Positions 1 to 13,602 of a stretch of 64,000 nt of DNA are shown piece after piece (within the stretch, counting starts at the first letter, position 1; every line of letters starts with the position of its first letter). Made by a program: the position numbers and the translations under genes. The stretch is from positions 119,532-183,531 of the forward strand of contig VNWV01000025.1 in the NCBI GenBank assembly GCA_009801085.1. The letters are read 5' to 3'. Source of the DNA: Lasiodiplodia sp. COLG20 (lineage: Eukaryota > Ascomycota > Dothideomycetes > Botryosphaeriales > Botryosphaeriaceae). The notes under the pieces are model-generated. The model made no database searches, had not been told where the DNA came from, and saw nothing but the letters and a program-made list of their open reading frames with translations.

Positions 1-3000
1 TCGCTAACGATGATCTCACCTCACCCCTCGCCCTCTCTCTACACGCCCTGCGCCCTGCGGTGCTGCTTGCCACGCCACCACCTCAGCCCGGCCGCGCCCA
101 GCCCGGCTCCAGCGCATCGTGCCCCCTCACCGCCCAACGAGAAGCGCAGACACAGAAAATAAAAAAGAAAAAGCAGGGCAACTCGTAGCGCTGACCACTG
201 CCTGTCAGCCCACTTCCACGCACGCAACTGCAACTGCACAACGCACGACGCACGCACGAACCCCCCCATGTCCCAATCTCCACACTTTTGTGCACATCCC
301 GCCTCGTCCTCTGCCATTCATCAGAATCCTGCCTGCCCCTCCCTGTCAGGCCCACACGTGCGGCGCGGTCCTACCTCCGGTGCGCGTTTATGGCCCGGCC
401 CGTCCCCGATCACGATTTAAATAAAAAAACCCGCTGCCCGGTCAGTTATTTTTGCACGGTAGGGTTGGTGCCCGCGCCCCCTTCCTTCGCGCGCCAGCCC
501 AGCCAGCGAGTACTAAGAAAACCAGCCAGCTAGCTAGCCGTGCGAGCAGAAAGCCCAGCCCAAAGCAGACCCAGCGCAGCCAGCCAGCCAGCCATATCCA
601 CGCGAAACAGATGATGATTATCGCGCACTACTTGTCAGCACCAGCGCGATGATGATTAGCTGCCGATTAGCTGCTGCTGCGCTGCGCACGCTCCAGCCCT
701 CGCGACCCGAACCATGCCTCTCGCTCTCCTCTCTCTCTACCTAATAAAGTAGGCATCTAGCGCGCTTTGGTCCAAGGTACGTACCCCTTCCCTGCTAATT
801 TTCTTTAAATTCGCAAAGTAAAATGGGTGTTACTTTTTGTGCCTGCCAGCCCAGCTTCTCCTATTAATACAACTGTGGCTATTGCGATGGTCATGACATG
901 ATCACTGCTCGCGCCACCCCCGCTGTCTGTCGTCGGTGGTGGCTGGCAGGGTAGCCGACCATGGTCCACTCAGTAGTGGCTGACTGATGATTGCGCAAAA
1001 ATAACGAAGGAAAAAGAACAACAGAATCGAAGGGCAGAAACCAGAAAAGCCCCGATTAGCCCCGCAATCAGCAAGAAGAAACCCAGCGCCACGGTCTCAC
1101 GGTCTCGTGGTCACTCTCTTCTCTCAGCCAGCTATTGCCTACTTTGCGTGAACAAATCATACGACGCGACCCGCCCCTGCAGCAGCAGTCCTCAGGGTCC
1201 CCGAAGAAACGGGGCGAAGGAGACAACGTGCAATGGATGGGGGGTGGAAGGAAGGAGGGGAAAAACCGCGCAAACCTCTCTACCAAGGTGCTGGAAAGAC
1301 GAAGCCGGTGGTGATGGTTGGCGAAGAATCGCCACATCGTTATTCGCGAGGTAGACAGCTTTCGATCGTCCGGTCCCCACCACAGCCAGCCAACCCATCA
1401 TAACGTGTTGGCGGCAATGCAACTGTGGGCTCACACATGCCGGAGCATGAATCGCCACACACGCAAAGGGGGGTGGTGTGTACCGCAAACAGAAGCACGG
1501 CGGTAAAAGCGCGCGCGCGACCAGACGGTCCCCTCTTTCCTGATCTTGCTCGGTGTAGAAGGCAGCTCCGTTTCCTCATCGTCAGATGAGTGGCCTTGAT
1601 GTCACGATGCATGGTGCTGGCATTTACTGGCACCGCCCCGTTCCAGAGTAGTGAAGTCTGGTACGAGACCGACTAGGGTGTTTGCTGGCTTTGCATAACA
1701 CACCTAGTGTAAGATGTACTGTGTAGCCTATAGTCTGACGACTGATCTTGAACTGACCGACTGACCGACCGACCGACCGCCGGCAGATCCGTCATCACCC
1801 CGGGATTTTATCCCCGGTCATCAACGATCCTCCTCAGCACGCCCCCGCGCGCAGGAAGCAGATCAATCCTTCAGCTAACTTGTCGATTTCTTCGCAGATA
1901 TGCCGAATTTTTTCTGCAGGATTCCTGAACTACCACCGCCCCCCTGCCCCGCCCGTCTCCACCGCCGTCGGATGGACCCGGGGCTGGGAAGGATGCATTG
2001 ATCGAATAACAAGAGCCGAGGCTGGGCGATTGCTCGTGATGATGGAGCAAAGGCAAGAAAAGTGGGTAAAGGATCATCAGAACCAGTCAGTGGGGTTGCT
2101 GCTGGTGCCCAAAACACTACACAATACTTTGCTTGAGGCTGTGTCCTATAGTAGGTAGACAAGTACCGCGATGTGTGCCCAAGAGAGGAAGAGCCGCTTA
2201 GCCGTTCGTAGAACCGCCCGTCCTTTCTCGGTGTGTCTGTGTTGCTTATTACCCCTGGACCCTTTATACGCGCGCGCACCTGACCCAAGGCAAGACTGGA
2301 ACATGGCCAAGCGCATCCAAACTCCCTACTCACTCTCACGGGCACGCGAAACGAAACACCAAGTTTTTGTTTTTCCTTTCTCCCATAAGCATTGGCCCCA
2401 AAAACAAGCCCAACGTCCACTGCCCACGATCATCAAACCCACCAATATTCATCAAAAACGTTTCTTTTTTCCAATTTCTTCTCCTTAGCCGCAGCGTAGC
2501 CTCGCGTCGCGCACGCGCGCGTGCGTGCGCCTCGTATGTACAATACGTACTTCGTCCATGCAGAAGAAGGCGCACCCTACTCGATCGAGCCTTAACACCG
2601 GCTCTGCTATAGCCCACACGGCAGCTTGACAGGTACACACGACGACGGGCCCATCCCTGCGTGACGTGCATTCCAGTCCGTCTCGTTGTCTCACTCTCTG
2701 CCTCTCTCTCTGTCTCTCTCTCTTCTTCCCGCTGCAATATGTAGATTGAATTAATGGGAAAAAAAAAAAAAAAAAGACCAAGCACGGGCGTTTCTGGGCT
2801 TGCTGTCCAACTGCCCAATCATTCGTAATAACGCCCCCTGGTCTGTCCTTGATTTTTTTTTTCTCTGCTTACCCGGCCTTCTGCCTACTTACTCTTTTCT
2901 TTTTAACCCTTTCATCCTTTCATCTATATCGGCACGATTAGCTTAAGTGATCGACCCTAAAGGCCGCAAGGCCCCCATGTCGATATCTCTCGATCTACCC

Positions 3001-6000
3001 GCAGGATTGCCCAGGAAGGGGAGGGGGGCGCGCGGGAAGGGTCAGCCCCCAGCGACGCGTTGAGTCGGAAAAAGTCGATAGCGTCCGGTCTCCGTGCCGA
3101 GGCACACAGCAGCAAGCAAGGCCATGAAGTGGAGTGCTGCGTCATCACGTTGCGTAAGTCAGTCATCGTCTCGTTGTTCGTTTTGTTGTTCGAGACGACG
3201 ACGTCGTTGTCAAAGACCAGCTTCGACTGCAGCTGCGCGCTGCGCCTCCCCAAATTCCCCACCACCGTGCATACGCCTTGGTCTCTTCAGGCTGTGCAGC
3301 AGCCAGCGCTGCAGCCAGGCAGGGAGGGGCAGAAGAGAGAAGGCAGGCAAATATTTCAGCCGGAGCGGCGCCTCTGGTCTGGACCGCTCCCTGCACCCCC
3401 CGCCGCAGCGCAGATGGTAGGGGGAACGAAAGGGCAGTTAGTTGGATATCGTGTGTAGCAGCTTCAGCCTCTCTCCGCCTGCCGCGTCAGTCAGCCAGCC
3501 ACACTCGCGCTTGGGCAGTAGGTAGATGGTGGTTCTTGGTAAGGTCCGGTCGACGCAGGTAAGATATATGCCGGATATTTTTCCGCTTTCTCGCTGGAGC
3601 GGCGGGGCATTCCCTGGGCGGTCAGTAGTTAATGTGGCGAACCTCGTGTTGATGAGATGAAAAAGCAAGGCGTAGAAGGCAGGGGAAAGCAACGAAAAGA
3701 ACAAAAGAAAAAAAAAGCGCCACTAAAATCGGGGGAGTTGCTTCCTAGCGTAGCCGAGCCGGTGGTTACTCCGCGGGAAAAAACGCCTCGTCCTCCACAT
3801 CAGGGACCCTGTATGCAACTTCACTGCATGCAGTTCGTTGTGATACTGTGAGTTCAGAGTCAAGTATTGAGGGGCAGCGGGGTATGTTGCCTGTCTTTGT
3901 CTGAATGTCTGCATGCACTCCGGCGTTAGAGAGCTCGAGAAAGGCAAAGATGTGAGTTTGGCGTGATCTCAAGTCATCAGACCGCCTGTTATCATGAAAT
4001 TGGCATGGGGCCGCGTCTCGCGTGTTTTGCTTATTGGCATTCCTCAATTCTCCACTTTCGTTCTCTGCAGAATGCCCTCATCAGGCTGCGAAATTGCCGA
4101 TGTAGCCCTAAGGATTTGACCGCCATTGTGGTGTCCCCGTATCTGTGGCCACTGAGCCGCCCGCTTCGCGATCCGTCCGAAGCAGTGCCGGGCCGAGGCC
4201 TGACGTGCCGCTGACGCCTGGCTGTCGTCGTACGTAGCCGGTCTCGGGGTCCGGGCCATCCGTGAATCGAATTATCATGCAGACAGCCGATGGCGGGGAT
4301 GGTACATGATCGGGCACTCAAAAAGTTTGGTACCGACGTACATGCGTACGGGCAGTCGGCGTTCTGCCTCAACACGAGTAAAATAATCCTGCCGCTGTAT
4401 GCAAAGCTTGCAGGGCGGAGAGCGAGAAGAAGTAATGCGGGGGCGGAGATGGTGCTTTGGAGAGGATTGCCAGCCGGAAGCGGCTGTTCTCCCGCCAGTG
4501 TCGCAGGAGCCGCGCGGGGGTGGTTATGGACCGGTCAGCTTGCATTGCGTGCGCACACGCGCGACACTCGTCGTCCGGTCTGCTTGCCCTCGCCTTCACC
4601 CTCTGGTTTATTGCATCGAGCTTCGCTGTTCTTGGCTTGCTGCAGATCTTCCAGCGACGCCATCGCTGCGTCAAATGCTGTCTGTCGTGTAACGTCGCAC
4701 AGCGCAAGCGACCAAGATTGTCGCCGTGGGCAGGTGGAGAGGCGCGGGATAAGCGCGGCTGTCGTCATAGCGGAACTGACATTTGGCGCAAGCGCAACAG
4801 CCGCAGCGGCACAACATGCACGACGGCGCTTGTGTCTGCAACCGCGGGCATGGGCGTGGAGGAGTACCGTGTTACAAGTCGCGTAGGTAGAGGGCTAGAG
4901 AAGCCCTTTCCGCACGCGGGCGGAGCGGAAGGGCTAATAACAGCGAGATCTGGTCCATGGGACGGCTCGCCGTTGTTGGTGTGCGGGTGCTGGAGGCCTG
5001 ATGAATGGCTTCCTGGCGGGAGCGGAGTGCCGATGTGATGTGGTTCGCCAGACACTCGGTCAACAGCGCCTGTTTCGGTGTTAGCTCTGGGCTTTGCCCG
5101 GTCCGTGGCTTAGCCGTTGAAGAAAGCAGGGCCGAATCTTGTCCAGAGTTTCGGCAGTTCTACTATCACGGCTGATCAAATTTCTTAGAAACTCGGAGTC
5201 GAGCGACTACAATGGGGCAGTTCTCGGTGCTTGACCAAGTCCAGCGTTGGGTTGGGCACGATGGCCCAAGTTGGGCTCAGGATCGCTCGTTTAAGTGCCA
5301 TGCCTAGCCCAGCCGCTACATACTTCTAGTGGTGCTCGAAAAGAGCTTCCACGAGAGAATAGTGCGTGACAGTACCGTGGATATGCGCATGGCCGTGCAG
5401 GCGGAGCGTTCCCCGGAGAGAGGGCTAGACAGGACATTTCGACGTGGCGAGGGTCTGAAGTGCATGTCAATAACGGCGAATGAGCTGGGCTTACTGCCAG
5501 GCAAAATCATCAGACAGCTCAGACAGCGGGAATTCTGAAGGCCACGCATATCCTGGACGATTCATTTGCCCTTCTACGCGCCCAAATTTCCCGGGGCGTT
5601 TCTTGGGCGGTGGTGGGGGGTGGATCTAGATCTTGTATACGTTGGCCGATGGGAGTCTGCATAGACCCATGCATGTTATTCCATTCGACGCTCCAAGGCC
5701 TAGATTCTTGTAAGCACTGTGCGTCGGCTATTGTCGAAGTTGGGAAGGTGTCAGATACGAGCTTCGATGCTGGTGTGAAGAATCTCGGGTGTCATCTCTG
5801 GTTCCCGCGGAATGTTTCCTTACCTAGAAAGCATTGTTGATCAGCGATCTACGACCTCACATAGGAGTTTCTTTCCTCCCTGCTACGGGGAACAGCGGAT
5901 AGATGTTCCGCGTACATCAGACCCACAGATGCCAGGTTAGCTCCCTGCATACGCGGATGTGCCCGCAATCGAATAACCAAGGATTCAAGAAATCAAATAC

Positions 6001-9000
6001 TCAGGTGGGTCTTTGGTGCGCCGTAATTTAATTTGTGGAAGCGGCTCATCGCGATTCTGCTGGGAGGACGGTTAGTTTAGCACCATAACCGTTGAGGAAC
6101 AATAGCGGCGTTGGTCGAGACGTACGTTCACGACAACCATGTCCACAAGTTCACCCCGACGAGCTTTATCCCACCCAGTCGCGTTGTAGAACTGAGAAAG
6201 CAAACTGGCAGATATATCGTGGCGCAAGAGGATTGGGACAAGCAGCCTCAAATCGTGGTAGTGGACGCTGATGTGGCTGGCTGTTCAAGGGGCACAGAAA
6301 TCGATGAAGAGAATGTGGACCTGACCGTCCTCACGCAATCAGTTATCCGTATTGGAAACGACGAGGGAACTCCAACCTAAGTCTGGTTTGTGTTCATCTC
6401 CACAAGAAACATTCGGCACTTCTTCAGCAGGCGACGATGCCCGCCAGCTAGTGCTGGGGGGTTTGCTTCTCGACACTTATAGCAAGCGAACAATACCGGC
6501 TAGGCAGTCATGGAAATGGATGGGCATGAGTAGACGAGCAATTCTCGAAATGCTACGTCAGGAGAAGAGTTCCAAGTTGTGAATTCTGTCGCAACAATTT
6601 CGGCTTCTCTGCAATGCTAACGCCCGTAGGAAGAGCGGCACAATGTGTATCGCAACCGCGATATCGGGATTTCGCAAATTGCGTGGCGAGCACATGCTGA
6701 AGAGGCGTCGCAAGAGCGCATGTGGCGTGGCTGAACGGGGCCCGCAGTTGTCTCTAGGCCAACACGAAGCACCGTCTCATCAAAGTAGGACGTTTGCCGT
6801 TCCAAGGCCGAGCGGCGACGGCGCGAACGCTTTGGGACCCGCACATCAACAACCAACTTTCATGGTCACATGGCTCAAGAGCGGCAATAAAGCAGGCCCC
6901 ATCGCTCGAGAACTAGAGGTTGCAGATCCACTTAGGGTTCGCTCACGCTTGATTGCTAAGTTTCAGAAAGCGAGTGACGAGCGTGGACATGGCAAATGGC
7001 AACAGCGGAGTTTGAGGTCGCCACTGGCCTGAACTTTACTCTGGATGCATGTTTTCATGGGGATGCTGTGCATGTTGGAGTGGCGGATGCAACCATGCAC
7101 AGATGGGGCGATCAGGCTGGATGATGTGCGATAGAAGGCTGCGCGGAAGGCCAAAATGTTTCCGTGATCTGCATGAGCCGTTGCGACGCGCCTCCGTAGC
7201 TGTAGCAGAAAGAGCCACGCGCATCCGGGCATTTGGAATCACCATACCTAAGATGGTGGAGCTGTGCGATCCTTTCTCATATCGTGCGTAAGACCATGTT
7301 CCGGATATGTGCGGGACTGAGGAGCTCGGCCTCGCCCTCTGAGCATGCGTGGAGAGCGAGATAGAGAGCTGGTGGTTGAGCGTGCGCTTGGCGGGTAGGG
7401 CAGCCAACATCCCAGCCGCCTTCCCCCCAAGGTTGCAGGATGGCCTGAAGAAGGAATACGCCCAAGATCCGAGCGATCCTTTGCGGTTCTCGATCGCGCG
7501 CTGCGGCGTGATATTGGTTGGTCTGGCAGTAGCCCACCTGCTTCGTCACACTCATGATGTCAGTGCCGCCGCGCAGCACGCTTCCAGACCAAGCGCCACG
7601 CCAGCGTGCACATGTCCACCGCGGTGCTCGCACGCCCCAAGCGACTCTTAGCAGCAGCGCGGACTCGGGGTCAGATCGCGCAACGCGGACGTCATTCCGT
7701 TTGGGAAGACATCACGTGGGCGAAAGTGGTTCCTGGGGGGGTCGGCGGTCGAGGCTTTGGCCCTGAGGTCAGCAGCCGTTAGACTTTAGGTTGTCGACGG
7801 GACGGCCATCGTGAAACAGGGCCAGCATGGGCGGTGGCACGTGTGGAGTGCATAGGGCGGAGGGGCAGTATGCGGAAGCGCGGTGCGTATGCAAATATAG
7901 ATCGACCTTGCCTAGAGCAGTCAGGCTGCTGGGTGGGCAGCGTCCGGGCAAATTGCTTGGGCGACGGGAGCCAGCGGCGCAATATACATGGCGACAGGAC
8001 CCGTGGGCCACGTCTCAGCGAGGGGGCGGCGCGGGCCTCCGCAGCACGGGATTGCTGGACACTGCGCCTGGTGTGAGAAGTCGTTCGATTGTGCTCAGGG
8101 CCCGACAGTGGGCACAGGCTGCGTACGGCGGTGCTCGAGCGGGCTAGCGCAGCAGCGACCGCCTGTAATGAAATGGCGTCCCGACACGGACGTGATCGGC
8201 CTGAGAACCCTGGCCGGGCGGCGAGCTAGGCAGAAGAATGCAATCTGGCGGCGTGATTCGTGGGCGCCAGCCACTTGCGCGCGGTCTCTGACAATAGTCG
8301 GTTTCGACAGGCTGCCGTGACAAGTACGCAGCCATGCCTTGCGCAGCCTGATGAAACGGTTCGCCAAGCGCAAGAGCGCGCTACTCGCATAGCGCATGGT
8401 GGCATTGGCTGGCTGGCTGATGAGCGGAAGTCCGGGATGCGGCGAGCGGCCGAGCGCGGCGACGGATGGGCGGTAGCGCGGGCCTGCACACATGCGACTG
8501 TGAGCGCTGGCTTTGCTGGTCAGGGCGATGCTTCGGTGACTTGTTGAGCATTCCCTGCAGCACGCACCGGCCAGAGCAGTCTCGTTGTCGCGATGCATCG
8601 AGCAAGGTGGCGTAGATGCGGTTCCTGGAGTCTGTCTCTTCTCTGCGTAGCGATCCCGGCCCGCGACTATTGGCCGCAAGGCCGCTACACCGCAACGGGC
8701 AGCGTTCGGAAGCCGGCCCAGGGGCCACTTCGCCGCCGGGAGCTGGCAGCCGTGTCGCTAGGCTGCCTCGATAGCGCTGGGCTCGGTGGCTCATCGCGTC
8801 CTGTCGCGCGCTGCTGGTGGTGGTGCATCGTGGAGTCGGAAGGCGGTGGGAATCAGAGAGCATGGGTAGTCAGCAATGGTGACTGGGCTGGAGAACCCTT
8901 GCAAAATGAGCCCTGGGCGGAAAGGCAAAGATGTTTCGCTGCACTCGGGGATTTTGGAGCTGGAGAGCAAGGGCAGGAAAGCGCGCGGCAGCCGTGCGAG

Positions 9001-10500
9001 GAGTTTACGAGCCGGGCGATCGCTTAGATTACGGACCAGGGTGGGCCGCAAAACACAGCAGTTGGGGTACCTGTATTGTAACTTCCCTCGACCCCAGTCC
9101 ATCAACGGCATCTTCGACTGCTCGCTGGCCCAACCACCACCAGAGCCCTGGCATCCCCGCCAGCTGCCAAAGTCTTGATTCTGACAGGCTCCACTCCGAC
9201 AGCCTCAACACCTGATTTTATCTTTACCTAGACTTCTAATTTCGCCGTGATCGACGCAGCCAGAACATCTCGAGATCTGTTAGCATCTTAGTACCGGGAA
9301 ATTTAATGATTTTCGAGATTCTCCGCCGTGCAGGAAGGCAGAAGTGCCGGAGGATTGGGGTCGGATACGAACAGGTCCTTGAGCTTCTCGCAGTTGTGAC
9401 TTGGTTGTGCACGATGAAGCGTGGCAGATCAGCGAGCATCGATAAGGCGTGATAAGATTGGCACGAGAGGCAGTGTGCAGACACGAGCCTAGACTGCGAT
9501 GACAGCCGCTGCTTTTTCCTGCCGGGCTGGTACATGGCGATGCGCTGACAGCTCCCAGAACAGCCTCCCTGCCGGACTTACGCGCTCAGCCGCCAAAACG
9601 TTACGCCAAGCGTGCGGCAGGAGCGACTGGGGGCGGGCAGGGACCACGCCCCCTGTCAGCATGGGGCCCCGCCAAGCAATCTGCAACGCCGGCTCCCATT
9701 GAGAGCGCGCCCCCAGCACCGGCCCCGTCGGGAAGACAACGAGGATCAAGGCCAGGATCTGCTAGCAGGTAGATCCCGACGCCCGCATCTGGACGCCAGG
9801 ACCCCCCGCCGCACGCTCATTTCGACCGTGCCAGCCCGCGCACCGCATCCGCCAGCTGGCGCGCGCGCTCATTTCATCTCACAGGCCTGGAATGACGGTG
9901 CGGTCGGACCGTTTGTGGCCGTCGAGCGACTCAGGAACCCGTGGTTTGCGCGGGGTCAACCTTAGTTGTCTCGCCCTCGCCGCCCGCTGTGCCTGTGCCT
10001 GTGCGTGCTGGCAGATCGTCGCCGAGCCGCTGGCCAAGCAAGGGCTCCAACGTCCCAGCTCACTCTCCGTATCGCACCGCAAGCACCGCGCGCCCTAAAG
10101 CGGTCCAATTCCTCGCGCACGTCCTGCGCAGCCTCCCACGCCGTTACCGGCAAACCACCCCATCCCAGAAGCGGCATCGCCTCTGTGAGCAGCGACGTTT
10201 TGATCATCCTGCCCGGGAGGATAATCCTTACCGCGCGTCCTAACGTCCTCCAGCTTTAAGGGACCTCGCCGGCCGGTTTGAAGGGCGTCATCGCTCCTCA
10301 GCCCTCTGCTCATCGAGACACACAGCTCCATCGCTCTTACACCACCACCACCGCCGCCCACAGCCAGCGCCCGCTCACCGCACTCTCGCACGTGAGCTCG
10401 CCCGACACCACCACCTGCTCCTCCACCACCACTGCTGCTTCTCGCCGCCGCCGCACCGCGCGCCGCCTGCCCTCCGAGGTCGCCGCGCCCCATAGGCTGA
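1..10500. other. Gene-poor upstream region of the WOPR regulator
   Basis: No open frame here shows a domain or motif I recognise, and none has the codon pattern of the genes to its right. Open frames up to about 195 codons exist on both strands, but they overlap each other and look like chance frames in GC-rich DNA. Simple repeats are present: CAGC/CCAG tracts near 575-593, GACC/GACT tetramers near 1755-1782, a CT-rich tract at 2690-2730 and A/T runs near 2760 and 2850. The segment 6111-7032 has three overlapping short frames that could be remains of coding DNA, but nothing identifies them. The last few hundred bases (10280-10480) are rich in CCACC/CACC and look like a pyrimidine- and C-rich leader of the next gene. 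The region may be promoter and long 5' leader DNA. Confidence 0.6.
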
Positions 10501-12596
10501 ATGCTTCGCGTTCTGCACCCCGAGTCCCGCTTTGGTGGGGACCACTACCGCGAATCCGTGGTGGGAAAGGACCTCTTCACCCCGCTGCTCGACTACGGTC
10601 TTAAGCCCTTTACCACCCCCGAGCCATTGGCCTTCTCAGACGCTCAAAAGCCCTCCATCGTTAGCTCTTCGCCTCCAACTGCTGTAAGTCGCGCTCCCTG
10701 CCCTCCGCAACACTCGCATAAGCTCCTCCCATCAATAAGCTTCTACCCTTCCCCTTCCGGCCGCTGAACCGAGCTGCTTTGCCTAATTGAGTCTGCAGCC
10801 CGACGCTATGGACTTCCACGACGATCACAGAGCCAGCAACTCCAGGACCCTGATGCCTATCCGCTCCACTTCCTACATGTCGCCCCAGAGCCAGACCAGC
10901 TCCAGCAATGGCTCCTACTCTCTCGCCCCTTCGCAAATGCGCCACGACAGCTCGTTTCCCTCGCCCTACAGCGACTCACCAGTGCATTCTAATTCTTCTT
11001 ACTTCCCGCCGAGTCACACCTCTCAGACTCCCAAGAGTCTGGGGATGGTCAAGCTGCCAGGCGCCCTCCCGAGCCATGCCATCGCCCACCGCTATACCAG
11101 CGGGAGCTACCCCGAATCTCAGACCAGCGACAGCGATCGTGTCAGCCTAACACGGGCGACCAGCGCTTCGCCCGTCGCGCCCAACGTCAACTCTATTCCT
11201 CCCGTTCCGTCTAATCTTAATGCCAACATGCAGCCGACATGGCACGGCTTCGTCCACACCACCCAGGACGCCCTAACTATCATCGAAGCGTGTCTCAATG
11301 GCACTCTCGTTCACTGCCCTCGCCGCCCGCACGACAGAGAGAGGGCCTCTCTCATCCGGAGCGGTTCCGTCTTTGTTTACGAGGAGTCGACTTCGGGCAT
11401 CAAGCGATGGACTGACGGTCTGTCCTGGAGCCCGAGCCGTATCATGGGCAACTTCCTCGTATACCGCGAGCTTGAGCGCCCCTTCCCGCCTGGCGAGAAG
11501 AAGCGGGCGAACCGCCAGCGCAACAAGAGCGCTCGCACTGAGCCTTATGCTCGCTCCGGCGGCCCTGCCCACTATGGCGACGAGCCTCCGTACGAGATTC
11601 CCGATTCCAAGGACCGCAAGATCACGGGTTCGCTCGTCGACTCGTATGACTTCAAGCGCGGCGGTCTTCTCAAGAGGACGCTCAGCGTCACTGTGAACGG
11701 CTGCACGCATCACTTGATCGCATACTACACCATCGAGGATGCCAAGGACCAGTCCACTTTGTTCAGGCCGGGTCACGACCATCGCCTAGCGAACTGCCAT
11801 CCTCGCAAGGAGCTGATCACTGATCAAAAGTTCCGAAGTGAGCAACAACCCCCTGGCCTGTGCATTCTTCGCATCCCCACTAACAGCTTCGCTAGGCCCC
11901 ATTCAGGACCCTGACGATGTCCTCCCGTACCCATCCTACCTCTCGATGCAGGGAATGACCGGCCCCATTGGCTCGTACGCGTCGCAGTACCACCCTCACC
12001 AGCCGCCGTATCAGCCCGTCATGCACAGCATGTCGGGAGGCATGCACCCGGGGTACCACACCTCTTCCCAGTCGATGGCCAGCCTGCACGCATCAAGCAG
12101 TGGTGCGGGCTACCCTGCACTTCCCGCCAGCTCATCGAGTCCCTCGGGTGTGTTTGGGGGCATGCTGCCCGGAAACAGGCATTCCCAAGGCCTGGTCAGC
12201 CCGTTGAGCAGTCTGCACTTGGGACAGGCGCCCGGGCATCAGCCTCGGTCTGGATTTGAAAATGTCCCCTCGGATATGCAAGGGTCAGTCTCCCTCGACT
12301 ACCAGCCGTACCCACATGAGACCTCATACACTACGGCAGCGGGCTCAACTTTCAACCAGAACTTTGGCTTTGAACAGCCAAACCATGGTATGTCGAGCCA
12401 GCCTCAGTATCACGGCAGCATCAGCGAGATGAGCGAGGACTCGCAAGTCTCCCCGGACCACATGTTCGGGGAGGGCCCAGTCCAATCGGGTGGAGGATAC
12501 CCGTGCTACTCCAGCTCCGAGACGCAGCACTCGCGGCACGACACGCTGAGCGCCTTTGACGACAAGGCGCCGCACTTTTCGAACAACTTCAGCTGA
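10501..12596 (+). CDS. RYP1: WOPR-domain (Gti1/Pac2 family) transcription factor, Ryp1/Sge1/Wor1 clade
   Basis: Fungal master regulator of morphology and virulence-type programmes; acts in the nucleus by binding DNA through the WOPR domain. Model: exons 10501-10683, 10799-11837, 11896-12596, giving 640 aa. Both introns have GT...AG ends (GTAAGT...CTGCAG and GTGAGC...GCTAG) with CTAAT and ACTAAC branch sites, and both joins keep frame. The WOPR domain covers about residues 209-407 in this form. It has the WHGFVHTTQDALTIIEAC start, the RRPHDRERASLIRSGSVFVYEE block, IKRWTDG near residue 264, and the second conserved half GSLVDSYDFKRGGL...HHLIAYYT. The C-terminal 230 residues are rich in Ser, Gly, Pro, His and Tyr, as is usual for this clade. 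The start is uncertain: the ATG at 10501 follows an in-frame stop, while the ATG at 10808 in exon 2 has a better context. If 10808 is used, exon 1 is 5' UTR. About 10.5 kb of gene-free DNA lies upstream. Confidence 0.94.
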
Positions 12597-13602
12597 GCGA
12601 ACCGCTTACGACATCGAAACCTCCGATCCCCACGAACCTACTATTTCTTATGTTTATTGTACGATGTACCGCGAGTCTCGGTGTTGGTGGCTTTCTTCTG
12701 TCTACATCATTTCTGCACTGGGTGGCGCCAGGCCACATGGGCTTCATTCGCTCTCGATACCACATTTCCCTCCGGATTCATGCGGGACCCCGAGTCGTGG
12801 AAAGCTGGGCATCAACTGATGTTTCCACGGCTGTGTGGCCCTCTCGATACCCATCCGGCTACTTCCGCATCATCTCATTTCTTTGCTCGTATATTGCTTT
12901 GATATCACCAATTAAATACGTCTAGTAGTCAGTGTGTTTGGATGGGCCAAAAGGAGCGTGGCGCTCCACGGTGTAAGGCGGGGAAATTAGGCGTTTGCTC
13001 TACTTGCTCGTCGAAAATATTGTCACTCAGATATCTTTAGAATCGGCCGACCTGTTACTTGAGCCTGGCACTGGAAAATAGTCGCGGGATGATAAATCAA
13101 ATGCACTGATGTCTCAAATCGAGCAGTCTGGCACCGTTGTGAGCTTGGATGAGCCTCGCGCAGCCCCTGGCTCGAGGGTCCTATAGCAGAGCCGTTGCGG
13201 TGGAGTGGCTGCATATACTTTGTGCGGACCACGACCTGTCACCAAAGATCGCGCCGACCCGCCGGGGGGCGATGGCGTGGACAAGCAGCTTAGTCAGGGA
13301 CGTCGGCGAGCGTGCCGTTTCGGGAGGTGGCATGTGCGCGACGAGTAAGCAGCATGCGAGTCGAGCAGCAGCGTCACTGCGCAAATTTTGTAGACCGCCG
13401 GAAGCCGTGGAAGACAGGGCGCAGCAGAGTGCAGAGAGGCTGCGTCTCGCTTGCGGTGCACAGGCCAGGGCAAGCAACGGCCGGCCAGCAATTACAATTC
13501 CTCTGCGCCAGGACGCTCCTCTGACCTCACACCCAACCTCCATCTCGACCTCCATCGCCACCAGCCCTGCCGTGCCGTTGCCCAGCATCATGCGATAGCG
13601 CC
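12597..13602. other. Intergenic, RYP1-like 3' end to CRD1 promoter
   Basis: About 1 kb between two plus-strand genes. It should hold the 3' UTR of the WOPR gene (AT-rich stretch near 12900-12925) and the promoter and leader of cardiolipin synthase. The frames of 65-170 codons on both strands here overlap each other and show no motif. I see nothing else. Confidence 0.6.

Noticed and set aside
6111..7032. Three short plus-strand frames that look slightly protein-like
   Set aside because: No ATG in the first, no shared frame, no recognisable motif; cannot be supported as a gene or a named pseudogene.
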